In this document: piece by piece, positions 55,997 to 64,000 of the stretch
Layout of the letters: each line of letters opens with the position of its first letter
Numbering within the stretch: the first letter of the stretch is position 1
From: Gloeophyllum trabeum ATCC 11539
Taxonomy: Eukaryota; Basidiomycota; Agaricomycetes; Gloeophyllales; Gloeophyllaceae
Assembly: GCF_000344685.1 (NCBI RefSeq)
Contig: NW_006920413.1
Span: 1,367,717 to 1,431,716, forward strand
Direction: 5' to 3'
Length of the DNA stretch: 64,000 nucleotides
The notes under the pieces: model-generated
The model's database searches: none
What the model was told of the DNA's origin: nothing
What the model saw: the letters and a program-made list of their open reading frames with translations, nothing else
Program-made: the position numbers and the translations under genes

Positions 55997-58900
55997 ATGT
56001 CCTCGAGCTCCCTTCCACAGGATGTGTCGACGAATGGAACTGCAGGCAACAACACGTCTCACTTGAAGAAGCTGTCGTTTGATTCATGGGATGACGATGC
56101 TGATGACCATGAACTACAAGAGGACACGGGGGACTTGTCGTATTCGTCGCGCATGGAGGAGTTCATGGATGACTCGGAGGGTGAAGTGCAGGGCAGCCGG
56201 GGTCAGGAAGACGACGGCGACGATGACGATGCAGACGAGGGCTTCGTCTATGAAGGAGTCGATGCCGGCGCTTCAGGAAGTGGGGGATATCGAGACCGGT
56301 TGCGGGACATACTTGGATCGGAACATGCTCCCGAAGATGACGAGCTCGATGAGAAGGAGGTCGAGAAATCGTTATTACACGACTCGGAAGATAAGATCTC
56401 AGGTGCTCTGAACGGGCGGGAGATACCCGTAAGTCTTGTGCATGCCATGCTGCTACTAACCACGAAGCAACTGCGGTGCTCATGCATGTCACCATGTTAG
56501 CATGTCCAGGTTTCTAGAGACGATACGCCATCTACGCCATCTGTATCGTCGCCTACGCGCCTGTCGCCGTCAAGAATGGCATCCCCAGGGCCCACAGGTG
56601 TTCCGGGCACTCCCTCTCGGCAAGTAAGACCGTTTCTGCACCCTACCATATCCCGACTGCGCTCGTTCACTCCTCAAGCATCTCGGAATCCGTCTACTAC
56701 AGGGAGTGCTATAACTCTCCAGTCTTACGGGCACGGTGCTGCGTCACCTGCGCCATCTCACTTCTCAGCGATTTCTCGGTCTAGCACACCTTCAACCCTC
56801 GACCAGTATACGGAACGACCAGGGGTCACAAATCACCAGTCCGAAGCCGACAGACAGGTGTTCAAGTGGACTGTCTTGCAGACTATCTCGGATCTGTTAT
56901 TCGCCAAAAAGTTAACGCAAAAGGCGGCAGCTGTGCTAGGTTCTCCGTCCCTCGGATCGCCTACGGTCATGGCGGCGAACGGATTGATTTGCATAGGCAC
57001 GGACTCGGGAAGGATAGTTGTATTCGATTTCAAGCAGTCCTTAAAGGCTGTATGCGGGAATGAAAGCTCGGGTAAGTTCCTCCGCGATACTCAGTCAGTC
57101 ATCCAAGGCTCTCATCGCGGTTCTTTTCAGCGGCGGCCGTTGGACCTGTCAGTGCGGTAGCGCTGTCTCACGACCATACTTACGTCGCAGCAGGCCATGC
57201 CTCGGGCCATATCCAACTCTACGATCTGTCAAAGCCGCAAACTGCAGCCCGCTTCGTTGCACCGACTTCAATCCCTGCTGTCGTCTCCGGGCGCCAAGAA
57301 GGGCATCTCTTGGGGTCTCGCATCGTGTCAGTGGGCTTTGTGGCTGGCAGACATACTGCGATTGTCTCTGCGGATGAGAGCGGGCTCGCGTTCTTTCACA
57401 GTCTAGGAAAGGTACTGTTCGTAGAGGCGAGTGATATCCTGAGGATCCTGGGCAAATATCCGGAAGAAGATCCTGTGACCGATTTGAGTCCGGAAGCGAC
57501 CGGTCTTCGTCCGGGACCACTCGCGAATGGCAATGGGGCGTTCGGTCATACATTTCGACGACGTCGCCTGCGCAAGTCCAACACTATACTGTCGATGGCT
57601 ACATTGCCTTTGGGTACTGCGCCTCACCCCACCGATGCCTACCACATCGTGGCCATGCTAACCCCCGTGAAACTTGTTATCGTGGGTCTGAAACCGACGC
57701 CTAAAACTTGGTTCCGGCGTCATCGAGAGGATCCTGACGAGAAAGGAGTCAGGTCTAAATGGAAAGGAACGTTGGCGTGGTGGCCTAGCGTGACGCGTGC
57801 CGGGGATGACGGCGCCAATTCGGGTAAAGGCAGAGCAGGCAGCGCTCTATTTCCAACCGATCCGATCCTGGCGTACTCGTGGGCAGATACACTGTACTTA
57901 TTACGAGTCACTGAGACGAAAGCCTCATCAAAGTTGAAGAATCCTCGCAATGGCAAGACAAATACAGTGGAAGTCGGCACTGTCACGTTTGCGGAGGTGC
58001 GCAGCTGGACGACGGCGAGTAACGCAGACGTGCTTGCTCTGCAGTGGTTGAACGCCAATGTGGGTTCGTCCGATCCGTTTGATTTGTTCCCCGCATACCT
58101 TATTAACGCTGACTGGTCTCTCGCCAGCAAATCATCGTCGTAACGCCACATTCACTCGAGGTGCACGATGTCCGGTCCTCGAAATTGATAGAACGGGCAA
58201 GTTTTGATGCGTCACTACTGATATCGCCGACCCTGGGTTATACGGTGAATGGCATGGTGCCATACGCAGACTCCGTCAGCGATATCGCCCATAGTGTGCG
58301 GGTATACAAGGGTAAAGTGTTCCTCCTTGTACGTGATTTACCTTGTGTTAGGTTGCAGCTGCTCAGTTTCTGCTGTAGGGTCGACAAGACGTATCTGTCG
58401 GGACCCTCTTGACCTGGGCTGACCGGATACTCCACCTTGTGCAAGAGGGCGACTTCTTATCTGCCATCGAATTAACGAGGACTTACTACACTGGTGAAGC
58501 GCCCGGGAATCGGAATGGTCTCCCTGATACACCAGAACAAGTCAAGGATGTCATCGGTCAAAAGCTTCGGGATCTGATGACTGCTTCGGCTCGTTTTGCG
58601 TTCTCCGAGGAGCGGCTGGTCGAAACACATATGACGCCCGATGGGCGTGGTGTCGACCGAACCACCCTTTTCGAAGGCCTCGTGCAGACTTGTGCACGCG
58701 CATGCAAGGCGCTTGATGATTTCGACTTCCTGTTCGAGGACCTGTTCCAATATTATGATGACTGCGGCATAGCGCGGATGTTCCTTTTTCAACTGGAAAC
58801 GTTCGTGCTGAGTGGCGACGTTCGATACGTACCCCCTCGTATTACTCAGCGACTTGTCGCCATGCATGACGATGACCAGAGGCCAGACTTAGTAGAGCGT

Positions 58901-61087
58901 GTCATATGGCACATAGAGCCCGACTGCCTCGACATCAACCAAGCTGTCCGCTTGTGCAAGACGCACCAGCTCTACGACGCTCTCATTTACCTGTACACTC
59001 GTGCTATGCGTGACTACGTGGCTCCCGTCGTCGAACTGATCTCACTTGTGAGGAAGGTCATGCAATATCGCAGAGCAAGGATGGAGACGTCCTCCCCATC
59101 ACAAGAGGCCCAAATGTCGATGGACGATTTAGATATTGAGCCGATCATTCTCAATGCCTACAAGATCTATCCATACCTCGGGGATGTCTTGTCTGGACTC
59201 ACGTACCCGAGCGAGGAACCTCTGCCCGAAGACGAAGCTCTGTCAGCAAAGAATGATGTTTATTCGTTCTTGTTCTTCGGCCGATCCAGCGTCTGGCCTT
59301 CCGGCGAAGGTGGAAAACTCGTCCTCACTGCGGAGGAAGATGGAGGCGTGGAACCGACGTATCCCTATCTTCGTCTGTTGCTGCGATTTGACTCCGAAGC
59401 ATTTCTGCACTCTCTGGACCTAGCATTCGAGGACTCATACCTGAATGACGAAACAGAAGGTATAAGCAGGATGATCATAATCAACATCCTCTTGGAAGTC
59501 TTGTCATCTCCTGGGCTTTCGCGGACTGACATCACGTTTGTCAACATATTTGTTGCTCGGAATATTCCGAAGTATCCTCAGTACATTCTCAAGTACACAT
59601 CCCCAAGTGTCATGCAGAGCGTATTGGTTGGCCTCGCTGAAGATCCAGATGAGAGCACCCGTGAAGACCGTCAGTTGGCCGCGGAGTATTTGCTGTCTGC
59701 TTATACTCCGCACGATAGCAACGCTATTCTCGATCTATTCCAGAAGGCCGGGTTCTATCGTATCCTCAGGTCTTGGCATCGACACGAAGAACAATGGGCT
59801 CCTTTGTTCCTGGCATATCTCAACGACCCTGAGCTGGACAGTCATGAACTCTTTGAGGGCATACGGGACGTTATGGCGAACGCTCAGCGAAGAAATGCAG
59901 GATCGGTTCCTCTGGATTTACTTGCCGTTGTCTCTGATGCCATCCCTCGCCTTCTACAGCTCAGCATTGCCCGCACAGCTTCTGTGATCGATATCTATGT
60001 GCCTGACCTCCACGCAGATGCAGCGGATGCAATGTCTACTGAGGATCAAGAATATGCTTGCTTCCTGTATTTGCGCCACTTGCTTGGACGGCCAACGGGT
60101 GAAGATCACCAGACCAAGTGGCGAGGCGCACCGTCATCACATGTACCGCCTTCGTTACGGCAACGCTACATCGAACTGCATTGCCAGTATGACCCTGCCA
60201 ACGTCATAGACTCCTTACAGTATCTTCCGGCAGGCTACGTTGACCCAGCAGATGTCGTGCGGACCTGCGAGAAAAATCAAGTCTATGATGCAGCAGTATG
60301 GGCAGCCAGCATGGAAGGGGAGGCGGCATCGTCTTTGTCGAAGGTTCAATCTTTCGAGACCAAACTCGCGAGTCAGATAAACAGTCTATTGACTACAAGA
60401 GAAGGCGAAAGCACATCTCTTGAAGAGCTGGAGAAACTGATTACTGCTCTCCAGTCTATTGGTCGAGCTGGCATCGCAGTCTGCACGGCCTACGCAGGGC
60501 AGAACTCGGGAGAGAAAGCTTCTCTTGAAGATGTCTGGTTTCAGCTGCTACGCAGTCAGATTGACTGCGTACAGAATGTGTCCTCCTGCTGCACTGCGCA
60601 GGGAAACGATGTGTCAGGGACAGGGGGACGGATTTTGTCCTCCTTACGTTCTCTAGTCCAGGAGACGTTCACAGCATTGATGGCCGCCAGTTCCACGACT
60701 GATGTGTCATTCCCTCGGTTGTTCAAACGTCTGGTCGATTCTTCCACCGGAGCAAAGAGAATGAAGGGTATTCCATACACAGAGTTCAGAGCAATACTCA
60801 CCGGGATGCTGGAATCGTACCGAAGCGATGGAGACATGCTATTGATAACGAAACACCTAATCGACAGAGATGTTTTTGAGACCACCGAGGAGCTAGTCCG
60901 TGAACGACTAAAAGGTTGGTCCCCAGAAAAGGGTATTTGTCGAGGGTGTCGTAAGGCGCTTTCGGGTGACAAGAATCAGCCTCAGATGGTTCAACAGGGA
61001 GAGCAGGAGAGTATTTTAGTTTCACGGACAGGAGCCATATACCATAGTAGATGCCATCCTTCCGACTCTATTACGATAACTGTATAG
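55997..61087 (+). CDS. VPS8: CORVET complex subunit Vps8
   Basis: Large tethering subunit that binds Rab5/Vps21 on early endosomes, about 1,600 residues, somewhat longer than yeast Vps8. The acidic, disordered N-terminus (SFDSWDDDADDHELQEDTGD) and Ser/Pro-rich stretch (TPSTPSVSSPTRLSPSRMAS) precede a beta-propeller: VFKWTVLQTISDLLFAKKLT, NGLICIGTDSGRIVVFDFKQ, SAVALSHDHTYVAAGHASGH, SRIVSVGFVAGRHTAIVSAD. After short introns the last exon (58400-61087) encodes an alpha-solenoid starting LTWADRILHLVQEGDFLSAI, with LVERVIWHIEPDCLDINQAV, the clathrin-repeat type Vps8 segment. It ends in a reduced RING-like patch, CRGCRKAL…YHSRC. ATG 55997 is chosen because it precedes the acidic head; an in-frame extension upstream is possible. 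Confidence 0.9.
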
Positions 61088-61211
61088 TAATCCTGGTTAC
61101 CTGAGTAATGTCCCGTCGACGGACCGTGACCGGCTGCGGAAGTACTGCTTGCTCAATAATCTAGGGTTTACTCGCTATTAGCTGAGAACAAGCAACATGC
61201 TGCGAAGACCT

Positions 61212-64000
61212 CTAACCGTCAGTGAGATTTGCGTGGACCATTTCGCGCAGAGACTGGAAGGCAGGAATGCTTGCCAGATCGACGCCCAATCCTTCAGCAT
61301 CTCGTCCAAAGGCTTCGACGTCGAGTATCATCTGTGACCGTATCCGTTCCTCATCTTTTCCTTTATCGTCCCTCCCTGCGGTTCTACCGAAGAGAGGCTT
61401 CTTGGCTCTCTGCAATTTTCGGAGGGATTCCTCTGTCCTTCTTAGTGAAGTGATCCAGTATATGTATCTGCAACCCCCTCATTAGGCTGTCGACGCGCTT
61501 CGGTGTCATGTAGGTGGGACATACCTCTGGACAGCGCTCTCAAATACCTCCGTACTATATGGCTTGAGAAACTCGGCCTTCAGAGCGGTGCCTGGTCCGT
61601 CAGCAGATTCAAGACCGAAGAAATGTTTGATCGGCTGTAGAATCGTGGGAACAAAGTAGCTCGGCTCGCTTGGTGTGCGCTTCAAGGACATGGCTCGAAG
61701 GGATGCTGGAATCGACCGAACGGCCTGCACGGCCTCGCAAGCGCGTCTGGTAAGAACAGCGATTACCTGGCTTGACATAGGATCGATCAGCAACACCAAC
61801 GAAGCGACCATTTGCTGCAGCGCGTCTAGAAGATAGCCTTGTCAGATGACTGCCTTCGGAAGTGACAGGATATCGAAACCTTCGGGCTGGACGAGATCTT
61901 GTCCGTCGTTTTCCGGCATGTCGGGCAGCATCACTGATATTTCCTCTCGCCAAATTTTTAACACCTGCTGCTGCATAGCCCTGATATCCGTTATTGCAGC
62001 CCCGAGTTGGCGAAGCAAGATATCATCCAGCGCAGTTGCTTCTGCAGTAGCGGACTCACCACCTGGAGGAATAGGAGTCGATGTACGGGTGATAGACGTA
62101 GGTGTACCGGACGCCTGTGGTTTATGGTCCGTAAATTCCAATACAGCTACTAGTACAGTGGAAAAGTGAAGAGTACATACCAACGGATCACCACTCGGGT
62201 TCAAGTTTGCTTTCGATATCGGTTCGTATGCCGGAAGGCTCGAGTCAAGCCATGTCTTATATCTGCTCAGGAGCTAGGCACATTATCAATAGGTGCCCAA
62301 ACCAGTAAATATCGAGGGATCACTCAACCTGTAACGTAAGTCGCCAAAAGCGAGATCCAAGCTGTGGGATATAGATCTGCCCGCTCCAGCAGATCTCGAT
62401 GGCTCGCCATATCGCCCTAGATTGAACAGTCACGAAGGGCTCCGTCTCGGCTGATTTGAATCTTCAGTAAGTAGCCTCAGAGAAGGTAAGACACTACGTA
62501 CCCTTATTTACGGAAGGTTCAATACGGGTAACTGCTAGAATATCCTCCAAGGGCAATATGATTTCCTTCCACCGTAATTGGAAGTAGACAGGCAATTGCC
62601 AACGTCGCTCAAACGAGATAAAGAGCGGGTGGTGACGCATGGCCTCAACGGACGAGATGGAGGGCGCGATGAACTCCAGCGCCCGTATAAATGCTTGCGT
62701 AGTATCGTAGTTCTACAGAGGACTTCTCATAAGCCTGTCCTGGTATCTGCATGTCATAACGACGAACGCATACTGACCTTACGGAACTCATCAGGTCTGC
62801 CAGCAGAAAAGACAACACTCCCGAGCTCATCCATAATGGCTCTGGCGATCTCTGCCCATACGACGTTTGCCATCATTTCAAACCCATGTTCTCCCCTCTG
62901 GGAGTTCGGAGGTGACTTAATCTGCTTGAATGCAGACGATGCAGCAACATTTGCTGCCCTCCGTTGCGAGCCTGACTTCTGATTGATTCTTTCCGCTGCA
63001 TCTATGATCTTCGACATATCACGGTCTACGAACCGCAAGATGCGGTTATACAGGGCAGCCAGGGCATTGTCAGATTCATCGAGAAGCGGTACCGAAGAGC
63101 TGCTCTCTCTCGACCGGGTAGACTGGAAAGGATTTTCCTTGGATGCAAAGGCGGTGAACGGTGTGTAGGGAGTCCGGGGCGGAAAATAAGAGGCAGTTGC
63201 CGGGGGTGCAAGGGTATGTACTGGGGCAAAGGGTGTATGAGGGAGAAGCGGAGAATGTGGTGCGGCCAATGAGCCCGGAAAGATAGTCTAATGAATGCGA
63301 TGTCAGACTTGTATTCATGTATGACGGAGTTCTTCAGCACCTACGTTCTTCACGAAGCCTCGGACGACCTCCCTTCGAAGGACGTCTTCCGCATCCCTCC
63401 AGAGGCCAAGCATGTCGTATGACTTCAGGCACTCTGTTAGGTCAGCCATCCATTTGGCCCTTTCGAGCTCCGTTGCTTTACCCGCTTTCCCTTCTTCTCT
63501 GCCCTCGACCAGTGCTGTCAAGGTCGACCCGAACAAGTGGTCCAAATCTGAAGAAAGCGTAGAACGTATCCGGTCCACTCTCTAACATGGAGGAAACAGA
63601 CAACAGAAAAGGGTCGTATATTCAATATTAATACAGGGCAATGTAGAGAAGAGCTCACAAACCCATCGTATTTCATCTACAAAGGCACTCTTCTGTTCCT
63701 CCGCCTTAGTAACGTGGTACAGCAGCTGTGTGTATTCTGAAGATACACGCGAGAGATGCTTTGCACGGCGACCCCGTACTCTAAAACAAAGATGAGTGTG
63801 GAAACACGATGGGAGGCAATCTCGAGATGCACCTGTCTTCTCGCGTCTCCGGCTCGTCTTGAATGCTCAGGTGGGGACTCACCCTGTGTGCCAGGTCTCC
63901 AGACGCTTCATTTTCAGGCAGGGTAATGAGTAGGAGAGACTCAAGTCGAGTCACTGACTCTGATATTTTCAATAGCAAGTGTAAGAATGCCTAAGTCCGG
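61212..64000 (-). CDS. COG2: Conserved oligomeric Golgi complex subunit 2 (partial, 5' end outside window)
   Basis: COG lobe A subunit tethering retrograde vesicles at the Golgi. The gene runs off the right edge, so the N-terminus is missing. Exons on the minus strand include LLLKISESVTRLESLLLITL with ENEASGDLAHRV; RVDRIRSTLSSDLDHLFGST; WMADLTECLKSYDMLGLWRD and AEDVLRREVVRGFVKN; a Pro-rich insert (HTLAPPATASYFPPRTPYTP); NALAALYNRILRFVDRDMSK; and GFEMMANVVWAEIARAIMDE. The COG2 C-terminal domain has LFISFERRWQLPVYFQLRWK, SRAIWRAIEICWSGQIYIPQ, LLSRYKTWLDSSLPAYEPIS and ITSLRRTEESLRKLQRAKKP, ending SLREMVHANLTDG. It is tail-to-tail with VPS8 (124 bp between stops). Confidence 0.87.

Noticed and set aside
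1..64000. CRISPR arrays, prokaryotic operons, riboswitches or rRNA genes
   Set aside because: The window is intron-rich fungal nuclear DNA and no regular spacer-repeat arrays or rRNA-like conserved stretches were seen.

Overview
The window is nuclear DNA of a filamentous basidiomycete, probably a wood- or litter-decay agaricomycete. The coding genes are cut by many short introns (about 45-70 nt, GT...AG, often gtaagt/gtgagt/gtacgt donors). The gene content is fungal: a laccase, a DASH kinetochore subunit, Atg27, a small HSP12-type stress protein, a Bli-3-like flavin-fold protein, and a homologue of the fungal luciferase. Two runs of N (23111-23494 and 39885-40469) mark it as a draft scaffold.

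Layout. 0.8-9.1 kb: ATG27 (-), an ataxin-3-like Josephin/UIM deubiquitinase (+), an alpha/beta hydrolase (+), an HSP12-type protein (-) and a PA-TM-RING ubiquitin ligase (-). 9.5-12 kb: transposon remnants, including a 1.8 kb composite of inverted repeats. 12.8-19.2 kb: a mitochondrial-type class III aminotransferase (+), a GNAT acetyltransferase (+) and an intact four-motif laccase (-). 19.2-26.4 kb: gene-poor; it holds a 3.9 kb element with ~620 bp terminal inverted repeats, an 8 bp target duplication and the first gap. 26.5-37 kb: DUO1 (+), DBP10 (+), queuine tRNA-ribosyltransferase (-), mitochondrial tyrosyl-tRNA synthetase (-) and a WD40 protein (+). 37-41 kb: two more DNA elements, one carrying a small ORF and the other the second gap. 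41-49 kb: secreted serine carboxypeptidase (+), a relic of its paralogue, a Bli-3-like protein (+), and two tandem F-box paralogues (-), each broken by one lesion. 49.6-64 kb: threonine dehydratase ILV1 (-), divergent from a luciferase (Luz)-like gene (+), then a PHD-finger protein (+), VPS8 (+) and COG2 (-, truncated by the window edge).

The genes are mostly independent housekeeping functions, not a pathway cluster. Loose themes are endomembrane traffic (ATG27, VPS8, COG2), ubiquitin (Josephin protease, RING ligase, F-box pair) and tRNA/translation (DBP10, TGT, mitochondrial TyrRS). The most notable protein-coding find is the complete Luz-like gene at 51871-52742, with no hispidin synthase or hispidin hydroxylase beside it. 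The most notable structural finds are five separate inverted-repeat DNA elements, three with clear target-site signatures, and the near-perfect duplications that flank both assembly gaps. All gene models were read by eye from the sequence; splice sites are inferred from frame continuity and family resemblance.
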